The position numbers were made by a program, and so were the translations under genes. From Chenopodium formosanum (Eukaryota > Streptophyta > Magnoliopsida > Caryophyllales > Amaranthaceae): DNA of 64,000 nucleotides. The notes under the pieces are model-generated. The model was not told where the DNA came from and ran no database searches. It was given only the letters and a program-made list of their open reading frames with translations. This document shows, piece after piece, positions 11,848 through 24,886 of this stretch (positions are counted from its first letter, which is position 1; every line of letters starts with the position of its first letter). The stretch spans positions 28,662,786 to 28,726,785 of the forward strand of contig CM044858.1 of assembly GCA_024500155.1 (NCBI GenBank). Direction: 5' to 3'.

Positions 11848-14039
11848 TGTAGGGAATATTTAAAGCACTATAACCCCAAGCTTGAACCCCACTGTGATCA
11901 TACACTTAAGCATGGTGGCGTTCCAAAGGGAAGAAAGCTAGAGCAAAAGAGTCGCCAACAAATTTTAAGAACTTGTAAACCAATCACGAGGTGAAGGTTA
12001 CACCCCTTAAACGATCCAGAAGATCGTCAACTCCATAAGGTCTTGAACCAAATAGGGTTCGGGGATGAGGGTACGAATCCAATCTACAAAAGAAAGGACC
12101 CGCCCTATAAAATAGGCCTCTACTTTATTCTGCTCGTATTCATGTGCGCTTTCTGACTAACATGCAATCATTATTTTAACCCTAAACCTGTTTATCTATG
12201 TTGGTTGAATATTAATGCACAAATAATACTATTATTGGCGATCACTTGAATTAAAATCATATTAGCCTAAACCAAATCATTAATTATCTTATTAAGCGTG
12301 ATTTCAAGTACAAATTCCTTTTAAACATGCATAAAAGGCGTGATCAAGCAGTAACAATAAATATAAATATATCAAGCAACAAAATAATAATCATAATCAT
12401 AATAACAATAAAAATCATGTTAATAATAAAGCTTAAATATAATAGCAAGATCCTAGGCATGATACTAACAAGATTAATAACAAATCCTAGCATGTCACTA
12501 AACATTAAAGATCAAAGCTTTAAACCTAACATGTTACTAACATGCTATTAGAAAAGAGTAAAGGCACCCTAAACATGATACTAGAAAGCATTGAAAACAT
12601 CCTAACATGATACTAGGAATTAAACAACAATAAACATGCTTTCTACATTGAAAGAGAGTAATAAGATTACATACTTTGAAGCCTCGTACCTCTTTCTAAT
12701 AACAAAATACACGAGTTAGTAAACTTCAATAAAAATAATATACAATTAAATTAAAGTTGGCATTAAATTAAAGAAAGTTTAAACTAGATTTGGACCAAAC
12801 CCTCAGAAAATATTAAACCTTGGACGTCTAGGGCGAAGGCAACTTCGAATTTGGCTAGATGCTTCTAAATCTTGTGTATGCGGAATTGTGTTTGAAAGGT
12901 TGGTTTAGAAAATGAGAGAGAAATAATTAAGCTATATTGCTTAAGAGAGAGAAGAGAGAGAATAGAGAGAATTAAGTAATTCTTGATGAGAGTTGATTGA
13001 TTGTTGATGAGAGTTGATGAATAAAAACGGAGATCGAGGACCCTATTTATAAGAAAACAGTCCGGAAAATCATAGAATTTGTTAAAGAATAAAACTCCAC
13101 GCTGTCGCTAACAAACCGACCTTGTCGCCAGAAATTCATCTTGTCGCCAGGCGACAGGGTCTGTCGCTTGGCGAGAGACTTGTCATTTGAATACAAAGAC
13201 AGTTTTTGCGGATTTTATTGTTATCATATCTTTTGATCCAGAAGTCCAAATAAGTCATATAATATGTCGTTGAAAAGCTCTTGAAGTCTACTGTCTAATG
13301 AAATTAGAATCAGATTAAAATATTTTTTAGATAAAAAGATATAGTCGAAACAGTGGAAGGGTGTCAGTTTTGGATAGAGTTTCGTATATCTTTCATATCT
13401 TTTTCGTTATAGCTTTGAATTATTATTATAATATATCATTGGAAAGATAATTTCAAGATCTATCCAACCATATAAAATTTGGATAAAAATATGAGGCACA
13501 AAAATAAAAACTGTCTTTGAACATGTTTAAATTCGAATAGAATTAAGACTTTAAAAAAGGAAAGTTTAATTCAAATTCATACTCTATGATCTTATCTTTT
13601 CAAAAAAGGATAATTAAGATATTTTAGAAACTCATAAATGATTCTAATCAATCCTAATTAGTTTAGGAATAGGATTAAACCTTTGGACCCTCCTCATGAT
13701 CATTGGGTCGTAGGTAAAATCCGATTTGGGCCCAGTTTAGTATTTTGGCCATAATTTCCTCATTATTCATCGGAATTGGGCTTATAATATATCGTTGGAA
13801 AGGTCTTTTCAAACCCCATCCAACTACACCATTATTGGACCCTTATCATGGACCAAACTAAACTGGATTGGACGTTTTCATAAAACAAAGTGGGTTTTCG
13901 AAAACAGAGAGTAGGAATTTTAATAAAAACTAACCGCAACACAAGACTTTTCACACTTTCACCTCATTCGATTATGTTTCGACGTGACAGGTATTCATCA
14001 CTGGGTTTGGTTTTGGGGAGACACAATTGGTTGTCTACA
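11848..14039 (-). mobile_element. LTR B, Ogre/Tat-like family (2192 bp)
   Basis: A complete LTR from TGTAGGGAATATTT to GTCTACA. The minus-strand TATA box is at 13044-13051 and the upstream palindrome at 13142-13156. It is the 5' LTR of the internal region to its left. Its right edge is only about ten bases from the partial LTR C, and no target duplication is present. Confidence 0.8.
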
Positions 14040-14049
14040 ATTAGATTTA

Positions 14050-15632
14050 CCCTAAACCTGTTTATCTATGTTGGTTGTATATTAATGCACAAATAAAACT
14101 ATTATTGGCGATCACTTGAATTAAAATCACATTAGCCTAAACCAAATTACCAATTATCTTATTAAGCGTGATTTCAAGTACAAATTCCCTTTAAACATGC
14201 ATAAAAAGCGTGATCAAGCAATAACAACAATATAAATCATATCAAGCAACATAATAATAATCATAATCATAATAATCGTGTTAATAATAAAGCTTAAATA
14301 TAATAGCATGATCCTAGGCACGATACTAACAAGATTAATAACAAATCCTAGCATGTCACTAAACATTAAAGATCAAAGCTTTAAACCTAACATGGTACTC
14401 ACATGCTAACATGATATTACAAAGAATAAAAGGCGCCCTAAACATGATTCTAGAAAGCAATAAATAACATCCTAACATAAAATTAGGAATTAATAAAATA
14501 ATAACATGCTTTCTACATTGAAAGAGAGTAATAAGATTACATACTTTGAAGCCTCGTACCTCCTTCTAATAACAAAATACACAAGTTAGTGAACTTCAAT
14601 AAAAATAATAAAGAATAATTAAAGAATCAAATTGAAATCAAATTAAATAAAGTTTAAACTAGATTAGGACCAAACCCTCAGAAAATATTAAACCTTGCAC
14701 GTTTAGGGCGAAGGCAACTTCGAACTTGGCTAGGTGATTCTAAATCTTGTGTATGCGGAATTGTGTTTGCAAAAAGGGTTGGTTTAGAAAGAGAGAGTGA
14801 AAGAATAAGCTATATTGCTTAGAGAGAGAATAGAGAGAATTGGGTGATTGTTGATGGGAGTTGATGAATAAAAACGGAGGTCGAGGATCCTATTTATAAG
14901 AAAAATAGTCCGGAAATTGACAGAATTTGATAAGGAATAAAACTACACGTTGTTGCCAGAAATTCACTCTGTCGCGAGGCGACAGGGTCTGTCGCCAGGC
15001 GACAGACTTATCGTTTGGGGACAGCCTGGCTTTCACGCGCTTTCCACGCGGAATCCGATCTTTAACCAAATTTGATCTACGGAATCCGTACAGAAGATAA
15101 AAACGTATAATTAAAAATAATAACATAATAATAAAATAATAATATTTTATTCCAAATAAAAATCCATCTTTAAAATAATTATTAATCCTAACAATATTAG
15201 AATTTAAAAGAACCTTCTCGAAACTTCTAGAAAGTTATAATTAATCCTAATAATTTTAGAAATAATAATTAACATTGGGCACTCCTCTAGATCATTGGGC
15301 CGTATGTATATAATGAACCGGGCCCAGTTTAGTATTTTGGCAATAACTTCCTCAATATTCATCGGAATTGGGCTTATAATATATCGTTGGAAAGGTCTTT
15401 TCAAGCCCCATCCAATTACACTATTATTGGACCCTTATAATGGACCAAACTAAACTGGATTGACTATTTTTAATAACATAGAGTTGTTTTCAAAAACAGA
15501 AAGAAGAGAATTTTTAATAAAACTAAACCGCAACACTTGACTTTCCACACTTTCACCTCATTCAATCATGGTTCGACGTGAAAGGCATTCATCACTGGGT
15601 TTGGTTTTGGGGAGACACAAATGGTGTCTACA
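14050..15632 (-). mobile_element. LTR C, partial copy of the same family
   Basis: Homology starts inside the LTR, at the CCCTAAACCTGTTTATCTATG segment, and continues to the GTGTCTACA end, so roughly the leftmost third is missing. The TATA box is at 14891-14898. Two palindromes are adjacent (about 14970-14984 and 14990-15004), against one in most other copies. Head-to-tail placement beside B suggests unequal recombination. Confidence 0.75.
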
Positions 15633-17832
15633 AGTTGGTAAAATATCTCATTTGTAGGGGCATTCTATACCAACTTACTAATTTTCTTTAATAAAATTCA
15701 CTTCATTAGGAGGATCACAATCAAAATTTAGTTCTTAGAAGATTTATATTAAACAAGTCCTATTTCTTCTGGAGAACAATTTCAATGAAAAATCTTTAAC
15801 TTTATTAATTTTACATTGCATGTGAATTTATTATTCCCTTTTTCATAATATCTTATGGAAAACAATGTCAATGTGGAGACATGTGCTGTGCAGCTGTACA
15901 TTTTTCTTTCTTTTTCAATTCCTTATGTGCTGGCATATTATAGCCCCAATCAAAAGAATTGATATACAAGCATAAATCACTTGCTTTGTAATTTTAATAG
16001 GTGGTGATCTTCTAGATATTTAAAGACTTAAATAGTGTATTTGGTGAGCTTCTAGTCACCTGATAGTTGTCAATACAATATAAGTTATTTTGGTGAAAAA
16101 AGGTCACCCATTACTCTTTTATATACGAAATCAAAACTTATTAAACCTTGAAATTTTCATTAGTACAAATTATTATGAATCACAATCCAAATATAGCTTA
16201 ATCTCAATGTTTTGTTTTGCCATTCAATTCATTTCATACATCAAACATTGAGAGAGCGTCAGCACATTATCAAATGAAACTTCAGGTTTTCATAACAGGT
16301 AATTATCAAACCCGGATGGCCTAATTTAATCATAACATCCAGTCACTTCTCTAAATTTGAGCTTCGGTCAGTTTTCCAACACTAGCGATTACTTAAATTT
16401 ACTTTATGCATCGCCATGAATATGATGTGATATTAGAATACCAACATGTGTTTCTTATACAATTGGCAAGACAATCAACTAATACTTTATCCAATAATTA
16501 CTCATACTCAACTCGAGTTTTAACTATTTAATTTTCTTCTGGAGTCTTTTACATAATTATGGAACATATGAATTTTACCTAAAGTGTTTTTCCTGGAGGG
16601 GTTTATCACTTTGCTTCTTTTCTTTTTAAATCTATTGGATTACCACGCTTCTGGCGTGCTTTAAGTTCATTAGTAACCGATGTTGTTCTTCTAGGACAGT
16701 AATTTTAATTGTAGCATGTATAACTATAAATGATCAATGACATTCATTTATTTATATCCATCTTCAGGATGGTGTCATTGTAAATATATAATATTATGTG
16801 GTCGCTTTTATTAAATAAATTATTGACATTTATATTAAAGCTAATGTATGCACTACTGACCATCGATATATCATACAATTCATGTGCAAAGATTACATAT
16901 AATAATGAAATAAATAATATCTCCCCCTAATCCTTGCATATGGGGGGTATGAAATTAATCCAAGTTATCCAATAATCTTGAAATCCTTTGCTCTCTATAA
17001 ATTCTTTTGGTAATGTCATGTATCAAGCAATGAAAAATGTTCTTATAAAATTCTTGTTCCTTTTGCCCAATAATATTAATCTTGATGTTGAAAATTCTGT
17101 AGACTATGGGCATAATAAATACATTCAAGTAATTTGCTCAAAATAGCATGTTTAATTATTATCTTGAACTCAAAACACTATTCTTTGATCAAATAGATGC
17201 TCTTATGAACTTTTCCATAAGTTATATATGATCGAGAAAACAATATGCAAATATACTTGTTAATTATTCAATAATCATGAGTTTCTCATTCATTTTCGAA
17301 AATGAGGTAATAAGTCTCGAATGACATATACAAGAACACATTAGTTTTGTGAACGGAGAATTATCCAGTCAACATACTTTCAAAACTATTAGACATTTCT
17401 AGATTGTTCTATAAGGTTTCTAACCCATTATAAATTTAAGGAACATCAGGTTCATATGTCTGAGAATTCTATGTTCAATTTACACATCATTCTCATAATC
17501 CAACTTCATGTATTATCGTGTCTACTAAACAATTATCTCTTACTGAACAAATGTTTACAAATATGAAAGCTTCAGTTTAAATAAATAAATAACTTAATTC
17601 AAATAATTTAATTAGACAATCTACACATTTTAGAACGAGAAGGCAATCACAAAATGGGACTTAATTAGTTCAAGCTGTAATCAAAACATACCTTATATTA
17701 GTTGATATACTCGACTATACAAGCCAAAACAAAGCTTAGGAAACAAGAGCAAGCACATGATGAACACACAAGATTAGTGTATCATATGTTAGGTGATAAA
17801 CTATACTTGAGATATAAGGTCAATCATAAAAT
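15633..17832. other. AT-rich intergenic or retrotransposon-derived sequence, no gene
   Basis: No reading frame resembles a known protein. ATCTCCCCCTAATCC at about 16919-16933 reads on the minus strand as a polypurine tract like those beside copia 3' LTRs, so part may be a decayed LTR. That is a guess from one motif. Confidence 0.3.
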
Positions 17833-17847
17833 TATATATATATATAT

Positions 17848-18715
17848 AGGAAGGCTCATGTAAGAACCCTCCTCTATATAAGAACCCAATCTTATGTAAG
17901 AACCAATCTCGGCCCATTATTAATTGTGATCTAACCATCTAAAATGATCCTTTAGTAATGGCATTTCTGTAATTTTGAGAATTTCGTATTTAGAACATAT
18001 AAAAAAATTTAGAACATGGAAAAAAATTTAGAACATAGGTAAAATTTTAGAACATAAGCTGAAAAAATTTAGAACATAAGCTAAAAATTTTAGAACATAA
18101 GAAAATTAATTTCGAAGATAGAAAAATTTAGAACATAAGCAACCAAAAATGTTAGAACATAAGAAAAATAATTTCGAAGACAACAAAATTTAGAACATAA
18201 GCAACCAAAAATGTTAGATCATAAGATAAATTTAGAACATAGGTAAAATTTTAGAACATAAGCTGAAAAAATTTAGAACATAAGCAGAAAATTTTAGAAC
18301 ATAAGAAAAATAATTTCGAAGATAGCAAAATTTAGAACATAAGCAACCAAAAATGCTAGAACATAAGAAAAATAATTTAGAACATAAGTTGAAAAAATGA
18401 TTTATAGCATAGGTAAAAATTAATAACATAAGCTGAAAAAATAATTTAGAACATAAGCTGAAAAATTAATTTAGAACATAGGTACAAATATAGAACATTT
18501 AAAATAATTTAGCACATAAGTAGAATTTTTTTAAACATAAGCTGAAAAAAATAATTTAGAACATAATCTTAAAAAAAAAAATTGAACATTGGAAAAAAAA
18601 TTTCAACATAAGTAGAAAACTTTTAGAATATATGAAAAAATTTAGAACATAAGCAGAAAAAAATTTAGAACATAAGGTGTTCTTACATAAGAAAGGGTTT
18701 TTATATAAGGAGGGG

Positions 18716-18717
<2 letters not shown>
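17848..18717 (-). mobile_element. TA-flanked element M1 with AGAACAT repeats
   Basis: About 870 bp between (TA)n tracts. Its left end (AGGAAGGCTCATGTAAGAAC) is the reverse complement of the right end of M4, so it is an inverted copy of the M3/M4 type. Its other end stops at AGGAGGGGTT and lacks the GGGATCCGGT terminus. More than 20 copies of AGAACAT, mostly within TTTAGAACATAAG, fill the interior at irregular spacing. It encodes no protein and appears to be a non-autonomous member of the family that includes M2. Confidence 0.65.

Positions 18718-18782
<65 letters not shown>
18718..18782. repeat. (TA)n microsatellite between M1 and M2
   Basis: A nearly pure TA tract of about 65 bases separating two related elements. 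Confidence 0.95.
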
Positions 18783-18785
<3 letters not shown>

Positions 18786-21700
18786 GAGGGATCCGGTGAG
18801 AATAGGTTCTTATGTGAGAACATTTCTAATATATGAGAACAAATCTAAGCCTTAGGATCAAACGATCTCAACGGCTCTAATAAAACCAAACTTTTCATCA
18901 ATATACTTGTTAATCAGAAAAAAAGAGTGAAGAAACTACGAGCTTCAATTTCAATGAGATTCAAGGATTTCGAACACAATTCCGTTCGATTTTTGTCAGA
19001 TTTCAGCAATAGCAAGAATCAACAAGCTTCATAGATTGTTCGGGTAAATAATCAACAAAAGTTCTGTTAGATTTTTCCTTAATTTTTGTCAGTAATTTTC
19101 GAATTTCATGGTTTGAATGTTGGATTTTTGTTATAATTTTAGTAATGAGTGATCTTAATTTAGTATTTTCGTTAAAATTTACAGATTTGATGTTCTAATT
19201 TTCGATTTTAGTGTTCTGGAAAATTTTAGTGTTCTTATGCGATTTTTCGATTTTTTGCTTCAATTTTTTGCTGCGATTTTGTTTGATTATGTTTGCTGCG
19301 ATTTTGTTCGATTTACTATATGATTTTGTTTGATTATGTTTGCTGCAATTTTAATTCTTATGATTTTGTTTGCTGCGATTTTGTTCGATTTTCGATTATG
19401 TTTGCTTTATGTTTGATTATGTTCCATTTTCATCAAGCATTTGTTTGCTTTATGTTTGATTATGTGGAGTGCTTTTTTCTTTGATGTGGAATTTATTAAA
19501 CTTAATTGCTTGGATTGAATTTATTTTTGCAGGTTCATTATATTAGGTTGACAATTATGGATGAACAAGCAAATAATGAAGCAATTTTTTTAATAAACTT
19601 GGATGTTTTTATGTACAACATGTTCCAAAATCGTAGAACATGGTTGAAAATTTTAGAACATGTGTGTATAAAATTGGAACATATGTGTATAAAATTAGAA
19701 CATGTTGGTAGGAAAACAACGGAAAGTAATAAATGAGAATGTTGATGAGTGAAATTTGATAAATAATTTGGATCATTTGATTTTAGAACAAATGAGTAAA
19801 ATTTTGGAACATGTTTTGATTTTTCTAATGGGATGTCTAAAATCATGTGTTCTAAATATTTGATCATGTGTTCTAAAGTTTTAGTCTAATGTTCCAAATT
19901 ATGCTGTAAATAATTAATTAAACTTTAGTCTTAAATCTATGCTCTAAATAATGTCTTCTGTTCTGATTTAATCATGTGTTCTAAATATTAAATCATATGT
20001 TCTAAAATTTTATTCATTTGTTCTAAATTTTTTTTAACTTGTTAAAATTACTTTTGTGCAGAAATAATTAACAACAACGAACAACTTGATAATGTTTCTA
20101 ATGCCAATGCAAGTGTGCCAACTACTCCTACAGTAGTACCTATATTAACTCCCGGAGGAACAAAAGAATGGTTTCCTATGTGCCGCAATGAGTTAAAACC
20201 TGCAATAGGAATGAAATTTAATAGTGTTGATGAGGGTGTTGAATTTTATAAATCATATGCACTTGCTGCTGGTTTTAACACTAGGAAGTCTACCAGTAAA
20301 AGGCATACAGAGAAAAAATTGGCATTCCAATATGTCTTATGCAACAAACAGGGTTTCAAGGAGAAGAAAAAGCCTATTGTTGAGAGTATTCTAAATGATA
20401 AAGAAGGACAAAGCAAGGAAGGCAAGATTTCAATAACAAGAAAAAGATTAGTCACTCATGTTGGGTGCAAAGCTTTTATGTTGTAAAATTTATTTTTAAT
20501 ATTATAAAGTTTTAGTCTAATGGTCCAAATTATGTTTTATAAACTCATTACCTTTATGCTCTAAATAATTAAGTAAACTTCAGCCTTAAATCTATTCTCT
20601 AAATAATGTCTTCTGTTCTGAGTTAATCACGTGTTCTAAATATTAAATCATATGTTCTAAATATTTAATCACGTGTTCTAAATTTTTACTCATATGTTCT
20701 AAATATTTAATCACGTGTTCTAAATAGGTACTGCTATATTTCGTGTGTAATGAAATTTGATCTTCTTGTTCTAAACAAGTGCAACATGGCATTTACTCCA
20801 TTTACAAGGGTTGATCATCACAAGAGTTGCATCACTTTTGCGGCTGGTTTCATAGCAAAGGAAGATATTGAATCATTTGAGTGGTTGTTCAAAACATGAT
20901 TGTGTTAGTTTGGCAGAGGGCGATGATGAAGATATCAAAGACCTTGTGATTAATCTTCAATGATTGAGGCTGAATTTGGAAGCTAAGAGGAATGTAAGAA
21001 GTAATGTTGAAAATAATGCTACTAGCATATGTTGTGGGGAATTGAGTCACCATGATATTCAAAATTATCCAAAGAAAGTTAGATAATACTTAATGATTTT
21101 AGAACATTTTTTTGAATCTGTGTATTGAATAACACTTTTTTTTGTAGTATAAAAATGATTATAGTTTGAATTTAATACATATACTTCGTATGTATTGAAG
21201 TTTAGAACATATGACTAAAAATTTAGAACATATGACTAAAAATTTAGAACATATGAGTTATAATAAGTAATCATGTGTGTTGTATGTTTCCGATGCGATT
21301 TCAAAATTTTAATTTAGACCATATGATTAAAATTTATCACTTAAATTCTTAGTTCTTGAATACATAAGTACTATTTTTTAATTCATGATATGTGTTTTGT
21401 ATGTTTTCGATGGGATTTCAAAATTTAAAATTTAGACCATAATGATTTAAATTGGTGGGAGGGTGTGCTGCATGACTTTAAATTTCATTCAGATGTATTT
21501 GGGTGGGAGGATATGAGTAAAAAAAAATGGAATATATGAGTTTTAATATAAAAAATATGAGTTATAATTTAAAACATATATAAAGATATAATTTAGAACA
21601 TAAGGCTAAAATTTTAGAACATATGAGTAATAATTTAGAACAAATTTATAAAAATTTAGAACTTATGGGCTTATGGGTAAAAAATTAGAACATATGACTA

Positions 21701-23679
21701 ATATTTTACAATAACATGCTATATTTTTGTTCTAAGGGGATTTCTAAATAGCAATTTAGAACATAAAAAATTATATAACATTATATATTTTCACATTAAT
21801 ATTTATAGCATATGGATAAAAATTTGGAACATATGAGTATTAATATATAATAAATTGTATTTTTATATTCTTGCATGCATAACAATGAAGTAGATCACAA
21901 AAAAGACAAGACAAGCTTATATATTCGAACACAACCTTTTAGAAAAATAGTTTTAGTATAATTATACTATATAAAATTCTACATGCTATTTCTAAAATTT
22001 TATTACAAATTATTTTCTTTCGCCATTTCCGTGATCTTGAAGTAATCTCATGATGTAGTTCATTTTCCTTGTGTGATAATATTTTAGCACAAAAATCCAC
22101 CCTCAATTTCTTCATTTGATCGATCTGCAATATAATAAGATAAAATCATTAGACTTTGGTATCCGCTATCCCATTTTTTAATTTACATCATTATAAAAAA
22201 AAAAAATAGATTTACAACTTACATGATTCAATTAAATCTGCTACTTACATTATACAATTTGGAACTTATGAGTTTAAATTTAGAACATATGTATAAAAAT
22301 TTAGAACATATGTACAAAAATTTAGAACATATGGATAAAAAATTTAGACATATATAAAGTTGTAGCAAAAATTAACAATTGAACTAGAATGTATATATAC
22401 TGCATACTCAACAAAATTCTAGTAGAAAACATAAAATGTGAGTAAAATAAGAATTAAAATTAGAATTGAATTAAATTTTAAACATACAAGTAAAGTTTTA
22501 GAACATATGAGTAAAATTTAATCTCAAAAAAAAAAAAAAAACATATGAGTAAAATTTTAGAACACATCTAACATTTATAAAACATTGAACAATATCCATG
22601 GATGATAACCAACCTTTGAATTTGATCATTGTTTATAGCTTCTAGTAAAGATGACTCCACAATTGGACTTCTAGACCACTGATCATCAATTTTTACAGCT
22701 TCATCATCACCATCACTTTTTTTCTTTTTGACAAGTGCTTCATCACCATCTCTATTTGAAAAAAAAAAGTATGTTAGAAGCTTAAAACAGAGATTAAAAA
22801 CAAGGTTACACTTGCTAATCTAAGCTAAGATAGTCAAAACAACAATATTGATTTACATAATCATACACGCAACATGCAGTTAAATTTCAGCTTGACATTT
22901 TATCGAATAGGTTATGAGCATCTAAAAGTGATTTCTAAATTTGCAAAAAATCAAACATCAAGAATACTATTGCAGATTATAAACAATGATGATAATGAAG
23001 AAGAGAGAGAAATACATCATAATCATATTATTGATCCATTAAATCCAATAAGTAAACATCCCAAAATAAACAATCAATTTCCTATAAACTAACAGATTCA
23101 AGAGCATAGCTTTAGAGCACCAATATTATTATCCTTCAATTTAAATTGATACTACCAAAATTCACATAAAAACAAAGTAAAATGCCCAAAATCAATAAAT
23201 TGATACTTACATCCTTCGTTCATAAGTAGTAATAGCTTAGATTGAATCCATTTGATGAAGAATTTGAGATTTCTAGGGTTTCAACAAAATCACAAAAACC
23301 TTATTCAATACAAAAATTTGAACATTGAAGCCAAATATCAAAGGAAAAATAGTTAAAACAGCAAATACCTAACAATATTTGTAGATTCAAGTCGAAATTC
23401 AAAGATATCTTAGCATTAAGATCGATCAAACCAGTGTTCGTTCAGAAATTTTTGGGGAAAGAAGAGAGAGAAAGGGAAGAGCTGGTTCAATTTCTTGAGA
23501 GAGAAAAAGCTGGACAATTTTTTTTAATTTTTCTTGTATACAATCTAAAATTTACAATATTGCCATTATTTTGACCAGGGTAGATGTGGAGCGTTGGATC
23601 TTGTTTGATCCAATGGTAATAAATTATTCTCACATATAAAGTGTTCTCATATAAGAGAGGTGTTCTCACATGAGCCTCT

Positions 23680-23683
<4 letters not shown>
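18782..23683 (+). mobile_element. TA-flanked element M2 carrying FAR1/MULE-like remnants
   Basis: About 4.9 kb from GGGGAGGGATCCGGTGAGAA to ACATGAGCCTCTCCC, bounded on both sides by (TA)n. The two ends form an imperfect inverted repeat: read inward, each has GGG, then a purine-rich run, then GTGAGAACA. Inside are remnants of a FAR1/FHY3-like, MULE-type transposase (19559-20920) and many copies of the AGAACAT motif. The ends and interior match M1, M3 and M4, so this may be a decayed former autonomous partner. 20960-23683 has no further recognisable coding sequence. Confidence 0.6.
19559..20920 (+). pseudogene. Degraded FAR1/FHY3-like MULE transposase gene
   Basis: An ATG at 19559 opens a short frame (MDEQANNEA). 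A second segment at 20115-20486 has the FAR1 DNA-binding domain pattern: FNSVDEGVEFYKSYALAAGF, then RKSTSKRH, then KRLVTHVGCKAF. A third at about 20785-20900 reads NMAFTPFTRVDHHKSC, then ITFAAGFIAKEDIESFEWLF, matching the MULE transposase core region just after its second conserved block. The segments are separated by stops and AT-rich sequence containing AGAACAT motifs. Introns may explain part of the spacing, but the transposase core is largely missing. FAR1-family proteins derive from Mutator-like transposases. This is most likely the element's own gene and not a host FAR1 gene. Confidence 0.65.
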
Positions 23684-23777
<94 letters not shown>

Positions 23778-23858
23778 ATGTATGTATGTATATGTATGTA
23801 TATGTATATATGTATGTATATGTATGTATCTATATCTATATATATATATGTATCTATA

Positions 23859-23940
<82 letters not shown>
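23683..23940. repeat. (TA)n / TATG / TATC compound microsatellite
   Basis: A 258-base tract of TA with internal TATG and TATC variants. The open frames of alternating Tyr-Ile are artefacts. Confidence 0.95.
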
Positions 23941-24536
23941 ACTATCTAATAATATTTATAAACTAACTTCACAATTACATAAAACAATAATTAGATCTAC
24001 AATATAACCTAAATTAAAACAAGATCTACAAGAGAGAGTAAGTTCTTGGCTTGCGACGGTGGTTGTTGGCTTTGTTGGTGTTGTGCTGTTGTTGTGCGGT
24101 TTATGTTGGTTGTGGTTGGTTATTGTTGTTGGTGTTGCGTCGTTGTTTTTTATGGTCATTGTTGGTGGTGGACTGAGAGAGCAGAGGAGGGACAAAGAGA
24201 AGCTAGATGAGAAAGAGAAAGGAGGACCAGAGAAGGAGAGAAGAGGAAAGAGAAGAGAGAGGAAAGAAATTATAAGCCAAAATGCCCTGAAATTTCGAGG
24301 AAAAAAAAGGGGGGGGGGGAGGGAAGAAGGGCTCACGTGCTTGCCACGTGCCCAAGGTCAACGCCGGAATTTGAAGTCAATGCCAAAAAGCTGATCTAGG
24401 TGGTCTTAGACAACAAAATAATTTATTCGGGTGGTCTTAGGAACATATTATTAAGTGGGTGATTTTTGACAAAAAACAGTATGACAAGTAGTTTTAGACA
24501 AAATTACTTGCTCAAAGGTTGTAATATACATTACAA
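23941..24536. other. Repeat-like sequence between microsatellite and GRF 3' end
   Basis: Contains GTTGTTGG-rich and GA-rich runs and a G tract near 24311-24320. A frame on each strand is low-complexity only. No gene recognised. Confidence 0.3.
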
Positions 24537-24542
24537 TTTATT
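24537..24542 (-). terminator. Candidate poly(A) signal of the GRF gene
   Basis: AATAAA on the minus strand about 345 bp after the GRF stop codon. Position is plausible; plant signals are loose, so confidence is limited. Confidence 0.35.
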
Positions 24543-24886
24543 AGTTGAATGTGGAAAGACATTTTCATCATCAAAAATACAATAATTGACACAGATATAG
24601 CCAAGCAAACACAACAGATCCTACAGACACCAAGAGTCACAAACTATAGTGCTCTACCAATAATTCATACAAGAAATGTAACAAAAAGCAGCCAATAACT
24701 GTGATATGAACGCACATTAGAGGCTGAAGTACTCCCTGATGATGTACTTATGACTTAAGAATGAAAGAACTTCTTTATCACAGAATTCTACAAAGCAGTG
24801 TCGTGGACTAGACTACAAAACAGCATTGTACAGCAAATTTTCGAACTCTAACACAGAGCTCTAGTGGCGATATACACCCCAGATGG

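Noticed and set aside
17848..18717. Helitron identity for the TA-flanked family
   Set aside because: No 5' TC or 3' CTRR with a preceding hairpin was seen, and the encoded remnants are FAR1/MULE-like, not Rep/helicase.
20115..20486. Intact host FAR1 gene
   Set aside because: Only the DNA-binding domain is open; the transposase core is fragmentary, the SWIM domain is not seen, and the whole lies within a transposon.
23660..24007. Long open frames of alternating Tyr and Ile on both strands
   Set aside because: They are translations of the TA/TATG microsatellite and carry no protein signal.
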